A stretch of DNA of 64,000 nucleotides from Epiperipatus broadwayi (taxonomy: Eukaryota; Onychophora; Udeonychophora; Euonychophora; Peripatidae): contig JAQFVV010006246.1 in NCBI GenBank assembly GCA_028023455.1, positions 2,469,501 through 2,533,500 of the forward strand, read 5' to 3'. The first letter of the stretch is position 1. Every line of letters starts with the position of its first letter. Positions 49,991 to 60,507 of this stretch are shown piece by piece. The notes beneath the pieces are model-generated. The model was given only the letters and a program-made list of their open reading frames with translations, was not told the origin of the DNA and did no database searches. Position numbers and translations under genes: made by a program.

Positions 49991-50350
49991 AATTATAGTT
50001 AGAGATAGTGAATACTAACTACTCTGACGTTTATGTAAACAAAACATACGCTTGATCGGCGTTTTTGGTAGAACGCCATCTGTGGACATAAATACAAGCG
50101 TTAGCAAGTTTTTTAACTTGCATTTTTGTTTATCATAAATGTACCTTTGAGGTCTTTCTTGCAATGATATAGATTGCAGAGGCTTCTACTATGTGGTGAT
50201 GCTGAACTGAGATCAGACCCATATAGCTATCTGGTTTGCTATGCTGAGTGTGAAGACATTACGTGTCTAAAAAATTCACGCTTGCAAGCTGAATATAAAT
50301 TGTTTCATAAATGCTCAGAGTTTGTATTTAGATCTAGTTTCTTTATTCCT

Positions 50351-50399
50351 GTCTTTCACTGACGATAGCAAATAGCTTGAAATCATGATCTGAAAGTGG
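50351..50399 (+). ncRNA. Hammerhead ribozyme, intact core (family 3, unit 10)
   Basis: Identical in all core and stem positions to the copy at 49942; cleavage-site C at 50390. Confidence 0.8.
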
Positions 50400-50458
50400 A
50401 ATTATAGTTAGAGATAGTGAATACTAACTACTCTGATGTTTATGTAAACAAAACATAC

Positions 50459-50476
50459 GATCGGAAGAGCGTCGTG
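50459..50476. other. Illumina adapter sequence left in the assembly
   Basis: GATCGGAAGAGCGTCGTG is an exact 18-base match to the common TruSeq adapter. It replaces, at equal length, the unit's normal sequence (CTTGATGGGCGTTTTTG lies in this place in other units). An artefact, not biology. Confidence 0.92.
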
Positions 50477-50758
50477 GTAGAACGCATCTGTGGACATAAA
50501 TACAAGCGTTAGCAAGTTTTTTAACTTGCATTTTTGTTTATCATAAATGTACCTTTGAGGTCTTTCTTGCAATGATATAGATTGCAGAGGCTTCTACTAT
50601 GTGGTGATGCTGAACTGAGATCAGACCCATATAGCTATCTGGTTTGCTATGCTGAGTTTGAAGACATTACGTGTCTAAAAAATTCACGCTTGCAAGCTGA
50701 ATAGAAATTGTTTCATAAACGCTCAGAGTTTGTATTTAGATCTAGTTTCTTTATTCCT

Positions 50759-50807
50759 GTCTTTCACTGACGATAGCAAATAGCTTGAAATCATGATCTG
50801 AAAGTGG
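50759..50807 (+). ncRNA. Hammerhead ribozyme, intact core (family 3, unit 11)
   Basis: Consensus hammerhead, cleavage-site C at 50798, 408 bp after the previous one. Confidence 0.8.
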
Positions 50808-50956
50808 AATTATAGTTAGAGATAGTGAATACTAACTACTCTGACGTTTATGTAAACAAAACATACGCTTGATGGGCGTTTTTGGTAGAACGCCATCTGT
50901 GGACATAAATACAAGCGTTAGCAAGTTTTTTAACTTGCATTTTTGTTTATCATATA

Positions 50957-51107
50957 TATATGGAGAAACTTTTAGATAGAAAAAAGTAAAAATATTTAAA
51001 AACTTTTAATTTCTACTTAAAAAGAATGTATCTCTAAAAGTTTTTAAATATTTGTACTTCTAACTTTTTTCTGTCTAAAAGTTTCTCTATGTATATATGT
51101 GTATAAA
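50957..51107. mobile_element. 150-bp foldback element at the right edge of the array
   Basis: GGAGAAACTTTTAGA at the left end and TCTAAAAGTTTCTC at the right end are inverted copies, with paired ATTTAAAAACTTTT blocks inside. It can form one long hairpin. Its left half is also found at 41412-41512. Confidence 0.8.
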
Positions 51108-51195
51108 AAAAAATTTAACCATTAGTCATTATTAACACAATCCTGGAAGCATGTTATATATATATGTATAGTTCACACTCATGGAAATGCATTCT

Positions 51196-51726
51196 CTAAT
51201 AGCTAGACATAACAGTCTGGATATCATGAGCTTCATAAACAATTAGTAAAATCATTATCTTAAAGTTTTAAATACTGATTACATTGTCAACAGAAAACCA
51301 TTAACACAGCACGAGACTGAAGTTGGCCCTAATTGTATCTCCTCTTGTGATGAATCTGAATTCTTACCAGTTCACAAATGAACCTCAGCAAATAGCAATA
51401 ATGATTAAAATATGAATGAAAAAATGTAAAATAAATTACACATAAAAACATATTGTTTTGAATACAATTAAATAGCTAATAAAAAAAGTTTGTCTTGTAT
51501 TATTTTTTTTAATATTTGAAATTTTTTTTATTAGTCATACTTTATTTCCTTATTTTTTTTATGTGAATTTTAAAGTAATTTTACATGGTTTCTTTGGTTT
51601 TATGCAATTTTTGAAAATTTTGGGACATATCCTACATTTTTCAAGGAAAGTTATGTCTATTTTTTGTGATTTTTTTAATGCATGTTTTTGTGGAACCTAT
51701 CTACTGCATAAAAAGAGACCCAGGTC
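51196..51726. mobile_element. Tc1/mariner-like TIR element, copy C, right part
   Basis: Resumes at TCTGGATATCATGAGCTTC (copy A has the same with CGCGAGCTTC), runs through AAAAAAAGTTTGTCTTGTATT and ends GAGACCCAGGTC before TA (51727-51728). Together with 40997-41384 it rebuilds one element of normal size. Confidence 0.75.
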
Positions 51727-51728
51727 TA

Positions 51729-54700
51729 TTTAAAATATTAGCACATTATCAGTTCAACTTCCGATCTAATGACTTCAAGATTTTCAGCACTTTATAATAA
51801 GATTTAGATTTTTTTAAATATTTTTTTGTTATCATAATAAATAATATGACCACTTTATTTTCTGGGCAAAGTTTTGAAATAATCATTCATCAGAACTTTT
51901 TATCAATTTTTATGTCTTCCTAATGAAAAATATAGAAAATATTTATTGTAATGTATGACAATTTATAAGTCCTGAAAAATAATCACAATTTTTCCACTAT
52001 TTATTTTCAATTCAGTGCAAAAAAAATTAAAAAAGTAATGATAAAGGCCACAAATTGATGTATGAAGCATGTGCACAATCCATACCATATTTTTCAAAAT
52101 TTAAATGAGACAACGAAACTAAGTTTGCTGCAGAATCTGAAAATTTAAACTATCATTTTGATTTTAATTTAGAATATTTTTAAAAAAAATCAAAAGAAAA
52201 AAGATAATGTTTACTGTAGATGAGTTTTGAAAAGTTAACACCTTCATATTACAAAATTTTCCAGAATTGAAGTGGAAGTTTTTTTAGAACATAGCAAAAG
52301 GCTTACTGCATTTGATTTGACATTATGGAATCAAGTGATAAGAAAATGAACTTATCTGTTATACACCATGTGTGCAACATAATGCAAAAGGAAACTGAAA
52401 TAACAGATCAGATTATTGATGTCTCAAAAAAAATGTACTAAAAAATAAATAAACTGAAACAATTGGAAGAATGTATTGAAAATGAACAAAAGTATATGGA
52501 AGAAAAAATTGAGATGACAGTGAAAAGAAATAAGTGGAAAAGCACAGAATCAAGAAATATATAATAACTACCAGCAATATCTATACTCAGTTTTAATGCA
52601 GTTGGAAAGCATTGACTGGTAATCTTGTTAAATAGTGAAGTGGTAAAAATTATTAGGTATAACCTATCACAAGGTGAATCAGATGATTATGTGCAATAAC
52701 AGAAGATGTATTGAGTCAATAGACAAATTCACAAGACAACAAATCCAAGGATTAGGAAGATTTTGAATCTTTCAAATTTTCAAAATAAAGGATTCCCAAA
52801 CATGAGAAATAAAACTAATAAAAGGAACATAATTTATAGAAGGCCTGGATTAAATGAAAGACCAATAGTAATTCAGAGAAAACAAGAGTATTTCTTAGAA
52901 TTAACAGTGGGGATAGTCTGAACAGGAGTTCACCAATACCCCATCCCAGTCCAAATTGAGTAAGAGAATTAAGACATGATGATCAATCTTTAGTAATTCA
53001 GATCGGAAGACTTACTTGAACATCTCTATCTTGCATAACACTAATAATAAGATGAATACTAATATAATTTTAAAATAAGAATCAAATGTCCATGTTTATT
53101 TCATTGTCCCACCATTTTAAAAAAGTGATATTGTAATATTGTAGATAGTGATCAATTTTAACCATGTCAAATATTAAAAGATTTTTAAATTAAATTATTT
53201 AATTAGGAAAATAAATTTAATTTTTATTTATAATTTATTTAATTATTTGTTTTTTTGCCAAATGATAATATGAACATTCTAGACATTTTACTTTAAACAT
53301 TAAGAATATAATGGATAATTAATTTAGTATATGTGGTTGCAAAAGAGAAAGAAAAGTATAAATTAATGTAAACAATTTTTTTATTATCTCTTCAGTAATT
53401 ATTTACTAGTTATAATGCTAAAAAGTATATGGATAAAAATTTATTCTTTAGTAAATTATTGAAACATTTTCATTTTGGCTTTTAAAAAATAATGAAAGTT
53501 TTTTTAAAGAAAGAAAAATGTTTTAAAATTTTTATTTAATTTTGTTTTAATTAATTAAAGTTTTTTTTATTTTTTCTTATCTTTCCAGAATTTTTCAAAT
53601 CAATGTAATTAACTGATTATCTTGTTTTTGTTTTAGCATAAGAAAATAAACTACAGAATATTTTTTTCCTTATGATTCGAATTTGAATTTTTTATCTTTG
53701 ACATATTTTACAATTTTAAATCTGAAGAAAGAAAATAACCTTTTGTAAAAATAAAACAATTTGTCAGGTCAGAAACTGGAGATGTGATTGGATAAATACA
53801 AGATTGTTCCAAAAAAATAACATGGAGCATAGGCTAAATTAGTAGACCTCAGTGTCTTGTAAGAAGCAGTCATTCTTTATCAAGATGTTCAAAAAAAGAA
53901 TCAGAATTATTCTTGACTCAATTGTTAAAGAAAGCAGCAGCAGTCATTCCTGATTTAACTGTTGAAGAAAACAGAAATTCAGCTGGAAAAAACTTTTCTA
54001 AAATGAATTTCAAGAAAATTGTGCTAAATTTAGCTAGACCTGACCAAACATCATCATGTAACCTTCATTGGAAAAATGTAAAAGAGAATACCACTGAAGT
54101 AGCCTGCAACAAACCTGGTTTCTCATCCAAATGCCTGTCTTTTTCTATAAGTTGCCTGACTGAAAAATAGTAGATTAAAAAATGAATAAATTTATTCTTT
54201 GTAAAATCCCAAAAATATTCTATTGCAAAATGTAGAAATTTCAGTGAGTGCATTACTCTGGAAATATATAATAAGGGAGTCATACAAGAAGAAAAACCTA
54301 TATTGAAAAAAGTTGAAAATCACAATTATCAAAGAAGGGCTCAAAAGAAAAATAAATCCATGATAAAAAGATAATTTAATGTACACATTATATCTACATT
54401 TATAGATAACGTTTAAAAAAATAATATTTGCTAATAACAAATAATTTTATTAATTTAACATTTTCTTTTGAAACATGTTTTTATTTATTAGATTGTCCTC
54501 CAAAATTATAAAAAGAGTTTAGTTTATTTAAAATTACCTTATCTCTGATTTTTAAAAGTTGAAAAAGAAATACTTTAATGGAAGTAAATGTTAATTAATT
54601 TAATGAATAAAAATCAACTGGTTAATCATTCTTGCTATAGGAAATTAATATTATTTTTTGATGAAATGTACCTAATTTGAACTTGTTCATATCATATTTT

Positions 54701-56244
54701 TTAAAACTTTTTAAAATATTAGGATTTTTAAACTTTTCTCGATATTATAATATATAAAATTAAAAGCATGTAAAGTGCTTGAAAGAGAATCTATAGAGAG
54801 TGCAAAAAATATTAAATGCTAATTTATTAGTTAATTTATTAGATAATTGTTGAAAAATATTTTAGTGTAAAAGTCATTATTCCTACAACTATCTATTTTA
54901 TGAATGGCATTGTGTGTGATTTGATTTCATATTAGCATAGTGTTTTTGGGAATTTGTAAATTATCCTCGTAAAGCTAGTTAATGTAGAATAAACATTTAT
55001 AGATATACTTTTTCTTGTTCACATTCTAGGGTCTTATCATTTTGAACTATCTCTAGAGATGTGTAATGGTTAAGCTATTAAATGTGAGGATTTATATTTG
55101 TGTTATGACATCCAAATAGTTGTCTAGATGGTGTAAAGGTAACACTTTTAAAGTCCATTCACTATTCACTGCATTTTGTTAAAAATGAAGTTATAGTTGG
55201 AATGTACACTAATATTATAATATGGGTGGAGTATTGATGATGATTATCATCTATCATTATCACAGCATTATTTTTTATTATTGTTATGTCAGATATTTTG
55301 GCGCTTAAGGATGTGCATCTAAATGATTAAGTTGTACTTTGCCTTAGGTTTGATAGTGCCTAGATAATTAGCCTCTTTATAACATATCTATTTGAAGTCC
55401 AGTTACAAAAGATGACTGTGAATTGATGAATTATTTTTTATATGATCTGCTGGTTAATTTGTCATTTATAATTTATTATTAGTATAAGTACTTACATGGT
55501 TTTCCAGTACTGATCTCATGATCATCATCGATTGTAATATTTGTTCATTGATTTAATTTATAGGTGTGTTAATGTGTTCATCTTCTCATATTCACCCCTA
55601 ATTTTCTTACCATTGCATTTTTAAAACATAATAACTCACATAATCTTTGGTTTTTATTTATCCTTAGTTTGAAAGCAAAACTGAAATATTTTGCTAATTA
55701 CCAGTAAAGCAAAGATAATTTATGGTCTTACCTGTAGATATATGATTCATTCTTCTTTACTGGTGGTGAAAATTGAATCTGTTAGAATTATTAAAATTTT
55801 TTGCTTTATTGTACAGTGTCATACTAATCCAAGCAAACTTGATAATGTGATTTTTTTCTTTCACTTTATTATATTTATATATTTTTTATTTATTTGCAGA
55901 ATCTTTAAAATTGCTCTTGCATGTATATATGTATGTAGTTTTATAGATAATGGGGAAGGGGCTGAAAGATAAATATGAATCAATAGATAAATGCATAAAT
56001 AAATAAGCAGGTGGGCATCATTAGTAGACTCAAAATAATTTGGCTATTATAAATTGTGCTGAGACAAAAGACAGCAAAGAATAAAACATTGTGAAATAAA
56101 AAATTGAAATCAAAATTGTTGAATTTGTCATATGTATAAATGTTTGATATGTTTTAAAATGTCTAAAGTAATAGTAAATTCTAAACATTTATAATTTTTG
56201 TAAAATAAAAAAATATTTGTTGTGTTTTATTTAAACATTTTTAG
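51729..56244. other. Intron sequence with one weak coding relic
   Basis: Apart from the relic at 52328-52565, nothing is supported. The 85-codon ORF at 53913-54170 has no recognisable feature. Confidence 0.5.
52328..52565 (+). pseudogene. Worn coding relic, charged and helical, perhaps gag
   Basis: From an ATG at 52334 the frame stays open except for one TAA (52438), an unusually long run here. It reads MESSDKK, then KETEITDQIIDVSKK and KLKQLEECIENEQKYMEEKI, a Lys/Glu-rich pattern that would form a helix or coiled coil. A piece after its end reads LPAISILSFN, a little like the start of a Gypsy or BEL gag core. No zinc knuckle or enzyme follows. Origin uncertain. Confidence 0.25.
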
Positions 56245-56413
56245 ATCCAAAATAATTACAAAATATCAAGATTTCCATTTCCAATGTATTGTGGAACAAA
56301 CATTCCTGAACCAGTCAAATCCAGTAGTAATATAATGGTAGTTTCCTTTGTAACTGACAGATCATTAAGCAACATGGGATTTAATGCTACTTACACTTCA
56401 GATGAGCCAGCAG
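56245..56413 (+). CDS. CUB-domain protein, exon B (second half of the CUB domain)
   Basis: This 169-bp exon follows a TTTTTAG acceptor and ends at a GTAAAC donor. It continues exon A in phase 0 and ends in phase 1. It reads IQNNYKISRFPFPMYCGTN (the fourth Cys in the family's YCG motif), then SSSNIMVVSFVTDRSLSNMG and FNATYTSDEPAG (family form: SxxNxMxVxFxSDxSxxxxGFxAxY). The Asp of VTDRS fits the third calcium-binding position. Exons A and B give a CUB domain of normal size, about 110-118 residues, with four cysteines, bounded by phase 1 introns on both sides as is usual for shuffled extracellular modules. Flanking domains are outside the window or unrecognised. Confidence 0.9.
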
Positions 56414-56850
56414 GTAAACTGTGATTAGTCAATAAAATTTTCATATCAATACATGTGATTACTAACATTTTATCTTATTAAAAATTATTGGTATATGATC
56501 TGAGGACATGTAATTATTATCCATTTCCTAAGCCTGTCAAACAAAATAAGACGTTGAAAATTTTTTAAATAATTAACTTTTTTTTAATTATATGGTAGTA
56601 AATTAAAAAATCTGAATTATTTTTATAGATTTCATTAATTATAATTATGGATAAACATATGAGATAAAAATTGATATAAATGAAATTATAAATCTAATAC
56701 AAATTATAATAATTTTGAAAAATAGAAAAGTAATATTCAATTTTGAAGATTGGTATGAACTAAATGTTTTTTGAAAAGAAAAATTGGAATTCATGAAAGT
56801 ATATTCTAATTAGTATACATTACAAGCATAAAGCTAAACTAGTCAATAAA
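56414..56850. other. Presumed next intron, no features
   Basis: Starts with the GTAAAC donor; no further exon of the CUB gene was recognised up to the end of the window. Confidence 0.55.
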
Positions 56851-57134
56851 TAATTAAAATTGCCCCAACCAAAACTCAACCAGACGAGTCAAAAAATAAA
56901 ATAAAACTAAAAACACAACAATGGTTTCACTGCTACAAGCAGATTTCTCAAGTGTAAAGAATTACAAAACAACACCAAATTTATATGAAACATTACCCAT
57001 AAATCCATTTACTTCCCATCTACCCTTAATATCAAAAGAACTCTTAAATAAAATAATTGCTTCAGAATAAGAAATTTTCAATAATAAAGATTCTTTAATT
57101 CTTCTATTTATTTCAATTCTCTCAAAGAAGACAG
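56851..57134 (-). mobile_element. Penelope-like 3' fragment, left inverted arm
   Basis: Minus-strand copy of the same family as 6446-7166: the end of the GIY-YIG region (RRIKESLLLKISYSEAI and KGRWEVNGF) and the 3' tail with the hammerhead-like motif at 56928-56958. Joined head-to-head to the next fragment. Confidence 0.75.
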
Positions 57135-57446
57135 CCTTTCATGAAAAAGATACAGGCCACACTATTAATTTCGATGATGATAAGGTTGTCTTCTTTGAGA
57201 GAAATGAAATAAAAAGAAGAATTAAAGAATCTTTATTATTGAACAATTAACTTATTTAAAAGTTCTTTTGATATTAAGGGTGGATTGAGAAGTAAATCAA
57301 TTTATGGGTAAGGTTTGATATAAATATTGTATTGTTTTGTAGTTCTTTACACTTGAGAAGTCTGCTTGTAGCAGTGAAACCATAGTTTGTGTTGTTGTTT
57401 TTTTGGCTAGTCTGGTTGAGTTTTGGATTTGGAAGTAATTTTAATT
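57135..57446 (+). mobile_element. Penelope-like 3' fragment, right inverted arm
   Basis: Plus-strand copy starting inside the GIY-YIG endonuclease (FHEKDTGHTINFDDDKVVFF, RNEIKRRIKESLLL, then a stop) and running through the 3' tail with a hammerhead-like motif at 57349-57379. Both arms stop at the same outer sequence, AATTTTAATT-like, which marks the element's 3' end. Confidence 0.75.
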
Positions 57447-58522
57447 AGTATGTAGAAAAAAAGCAAATAAAGATTATAAAAAAAATTGTAAAGAAAAAAT
57501 TAGTTGTAGTTATCATTAATAAATTATTTAATAAATAAACATGTCAAAAATAGATTTGAATGAAGGAAAAATAAGAAAAAATAAACTATTACAGGATAGA
57601 TATGGATATGATATAGGGAGAGAAAGTATAAAGAAATTTTGTATTATATTAAATACAATGGATATAATGAAAAGATTAAATTGTTAGATGAGAAAGTTAT
57701 AAAGTTTCTTAATAGAAGATAAAAATAAATTTATACATTTTAAAGAATTATGGACTTTTAAAAAAATTAGATTTAATGTTTTAATGTGGGTAATAAAGAA
57801 GTTATTAAGAAAACAATTATATTTACCAATGAGGACGGTAGAAGGTTTTAAAAAAAGTTAAAACTGGGTGTTTTTAATGTCATCACTGAATTGCTTTAAT
57901 AGAATTTCAATAAAGTTGATATATCAGATATTTGGAAAATTAAGTAAGAGTAAATTTAATTTACAAAGAAAAAATGAAAGAATAATATAGTTGTTGACAG
58001 ATATAATATCAATTATATAATTTTTTTCATATATTGTTTCAAATAAATTAAGATATGAGTGAACAAATACATATTAGGAGAAATAAAAGAATTTATTGAA
58101 TATAAAATATGATCAACAATTCTGATAATTGATGATCATTCTTGCATTGCTTTAAATTATAGAGATATGTAGATTAAATAAGAATGTTTATTTATCCTTT
58201 TTAAATATCAAAAAAATTATATGATAAAGTGGTCAGACAATATATATTGTTCAATAAATAGAATTCAAAAAAGATTGATCATAATTATTTGAAAAACGAT
58301 ATAGAGAAAATTGTCATATTTATTAACTGTGATTATAAATTGGGAATAGTAGTAGCTTAAGTTAACCTCAAATCAAGTTCTTTTATTGCTTGCAGTCTTT
58401 ATGTTACTTTTAAGAATATTGAAAAATAAATCATTAAAATTAAATATAGAATATAAAATCCCCAAACTTAGATAAATTGAAAAATAATGGTTACCAATAG
58501 TAACTTTTGTATTTTGTTTTCT
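57447..58522. other. AT-rich, no gene seen
   Basis: Some A-rich, lysine-rich chance frames near 57541-57700; no recognisable motif. Confidence 0.5.
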
Positions 58523-58921
58523 ATTGCAATATGTAAACAATGAGCATTGCCAATTGCTCAACAAGTTTTGTGATAAATACTTAGCCAGAGAAAGCATTTA
58601 AAATATCTCTGTCAGAAACCCCCCCCCCCAAGCTTCTGACCATGGTTTCATGCTTTGGCACTCCTCAGAGAGGCACTAGGATAGCTTTAGACCCCAGATC
58701 TAAAAATACCAACCCAAAGCCAGCATTTATCTAAAAGTTATGTATTGAGTTGAAAATCTGAAATTTTCAGACACCTACATGTCTTCAAGCCCAGCTATCC
58801 AACTCAAATAGCTATATGGGGCTGAGAGATCTTCAACCAAACCATATATTAGTAGTCTTAGCAATATAAAATTGCATAAAACTTAAGGCAGAGACTATAA
58901 ATAGTCAAAATAAGAGTTGGG
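58523..58921 (-). repeat. Ribozyme repeat family 2, left (inverted) arm
   Basis: One nearly full minus-strand unit, the mirror of the units to its right. It carries the best family 2 hammerhead. A C11 run sits at 58619-58629 just outside the ribozyme. Confidence 0.8.
58629..58676 (-). ncRNA. Hammerhead ribozyme, type I, intact core (family 2)
   Basis: Minus strand: CUGAGGA, stem II GUGC-CAAA-GCAU (4 pairs counting a G-U), GAAA, palindromic stem III ACCAUGGU, and cleavage-site C. Stem I in this copy is CCUCU with AGAAG, one mismatch; the copy at 59177 restores full pairing. Layout is that of a type I hammerhead with a loop-less stem III. Confidence 0.75.
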
Positions 58922-59176
58922 TCATGTGATCTTTGACTCTTATTTTGACTATTTATAGTCTCTGTCTTAAGTCTTATGCAATTTTATATTGCTAAGACTA
59001 CTAATATATGGTATGGTTGAAGATCTCTCAGACCCATATAGCTATTTGAATTGGATAGCTGGGTTTGAAGACATTTAGGTGTCTGAAAATTTCAGATTTT
59101 CCACTCAATAGATAACTTTTAAATAAATGCTGGCTTTAGGTTAGTATTTTTAGATTTAGTGTCTGAAGCTACTCTA

Positions 59177-59225
59177 GCATCTCTCTGAGGAGAGCCAAAG
59201 CATGAAACCATCATCAGAGGTTGGG
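59177..59225 (+). ncRNA. Hammerhead ribozyme, core intact (family 2)
   Basis: Stem I AUCUCU with AGAGGU (6 pairs, one G-U), CUGAGGA, stem II GAGC-CAAA-GCAU with one mismatch, GAAA, stem III ACCAUCAU (palindrome broken), cleavage-site C. Confidence 0.65.
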
Positions 59226-59550
59226 GGGGTGACAGAGATATTTTAAATGCTTTCTCTGGCTAAGCATTTATCATAAAACTTGTTGAGCAATTGGGTCATG
59301 TGATCTATGTCTCTTATTTTGACTATTTTTAGTCTCTGCCTTAAGTCTTATGCAATTTTATATTGCCAAGATTACTAATATATAGTATGGCTGAAGATCT
59401 CTCAGCTCCATATAGCTATTTGAGTTGGATAGCTGGGTTTGAAGACATGTAGGTGTCTGAAAATTTTAGATTTTCCACTCAATAGATAACTTTTAGATAA
59501 ATGCAGGCTTTAGATTAGTATTTTTAGATTTATTGTCTGAAGCTACTCTT

Positions 59551-59599
59551 GCATCTTTCTGAGTAGTGCCAAAGCATGAAACCTTGGTCAGAGGTTTGA
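59551..59599 (+). ncRNA. Hammerhead, one core substitution (family 2)
   Basis: Core reads CUGAGUA, so the essential G8 is U; the remaining parts (GUGC-CAAA-GCAU, GAAA, ACCUUGGU, C, AGAGG) are in place. Confidence 0.6.
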
Positions 59600-59750
59600 G
59601 GGGGTTCCTGACAGAGATATTTTAAATGCTTTCTCTGGCTAAGCACTTATCACAAAACTTGTTGAGCAATTGGCAATGCTCATTGTTTATATCTTACAAG
59701 CTTAAGAAAATTGGGTCATGTGATCTATGACTTATTTTGAATACGCAATA

Positions 59751-60507
59751 TGTCTCTTAAAATATGAATAAAAAGTAGAAGAAAATAGATATTAAATTTA
59801 CCAAAGAAAAATCAAAAAATAATTATTATAAATAAATTAGAAAATGAAAAATAATGATTAAAAATGAGAAAATACTACACAGAAATAAGTGAAACAAAAT
59901 ACACTTATTTAATGATTAAAATTAATAACAAAATGAAAAGTATATTAAAATCAAAAAATATTTGATATTAAAATGTAAAAGAAAAACTGTTATAAGTGAA
60001 AAAATTGGCACTTTTTGCTTGCAGTAGATGGCACATAGAATTTTATAAAAAAGAATGGTATATTTGATTTTATTTATAAATTGTTAACTGCTTTAGGTGA
60101 AGATTCAAAAATACATAGCAAGTTTCTTGAAGAAATCGTATTGCAAGTAGATGAAATTATATAAAATGGCAAAGGGATGATCATGATTTTATATGAGAAA
60201 TGCCAAAATCAAATTTAAATTGGTTGGAAGTGTATAATTTATGAATGGGAACAGAATTAGTAAAATAATATTTAACAGAATTAATTGGAAAGAATGGCAA
60301 TTTAAATTGGTTTATACAATCATTATGCATACAAAAGATTTACATGAAAATATTTTAATATAACTATGCATAAATTGAATATAATTCCAATAAAATAATA
60401 AATGTATAATATTCTAAGGATTATGATAGAAATATAGAAAATTTAGCAAGTAAAAAAAAAAATATTATGTAAAATTAAAATGTTAAACCACTAAACATCA
60501 CATATGC
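59751..60507. other. AT-rich, no gene seen
   Basis: Nothing supported. Confidence 0.55.

Larger units (their letters stand above)
49278..50953 (+). repeat. Ribozyme satellite family 3, right arm of array (about 4 units)
   Basis: Same unit as the left arm in the opposite orientation, period 408-409 bp, three well-preserved copies after one damaged copy. Predicted self-cleavage after 49981, 50390 and 50798 would release RNAs of 409 and 408 nt. The arm points the same way as the CUB gene. It ends at GTTTATCAT directly before the foldback element at 50957. With the left arm it makes one of the largest inverted repeats in the window. Confidence 0.9.
20566..56244 (+). other. 35.7-kb intron inside the CUB domain
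   Basis: GT (GTAAGTG) at the 5' end and TTTTTAG at the 3' end, phase 0, splitting the CUB domain between strands. It is filled with repeats listed separately, including the ribozyme satellite array, a Gypsy relic, TIR elements and a tRNA-like SINE head. No alternative exon completing exon A was found nearer, and the joined product reads as a normal CUB domain, so the pairing is well supported. Confidence 0.8.
58922..59750 (+). repeat. Ribozyme repeat family 2, two tandem units
   Basis: Two direct units 374 bp apart. The first lacks about 44 bp (between two CAATTG-like sites) that are present at the end of the second and in the left arm, so the full unit is about 418 bp. Shared text includes AGCTATTTGA, TTTGAAGACAT, GGTGTCTGAAAATTT and GGGTCATGTGATCT. 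Non-coding. Confidence 0.8.

Noticed and set aside
46706-50953. CRISPR-like array
   Set aside because: Repeats are continuous 408-bp units with no spacers, in a eukaryotic intron.
53000-53010. AGATCGGAAGA, another adapter-like word
   Set aside because: Only 11 bases and without the following GC of the adapter; there is no repeat unit to compare with, so chance cannot be excluded.
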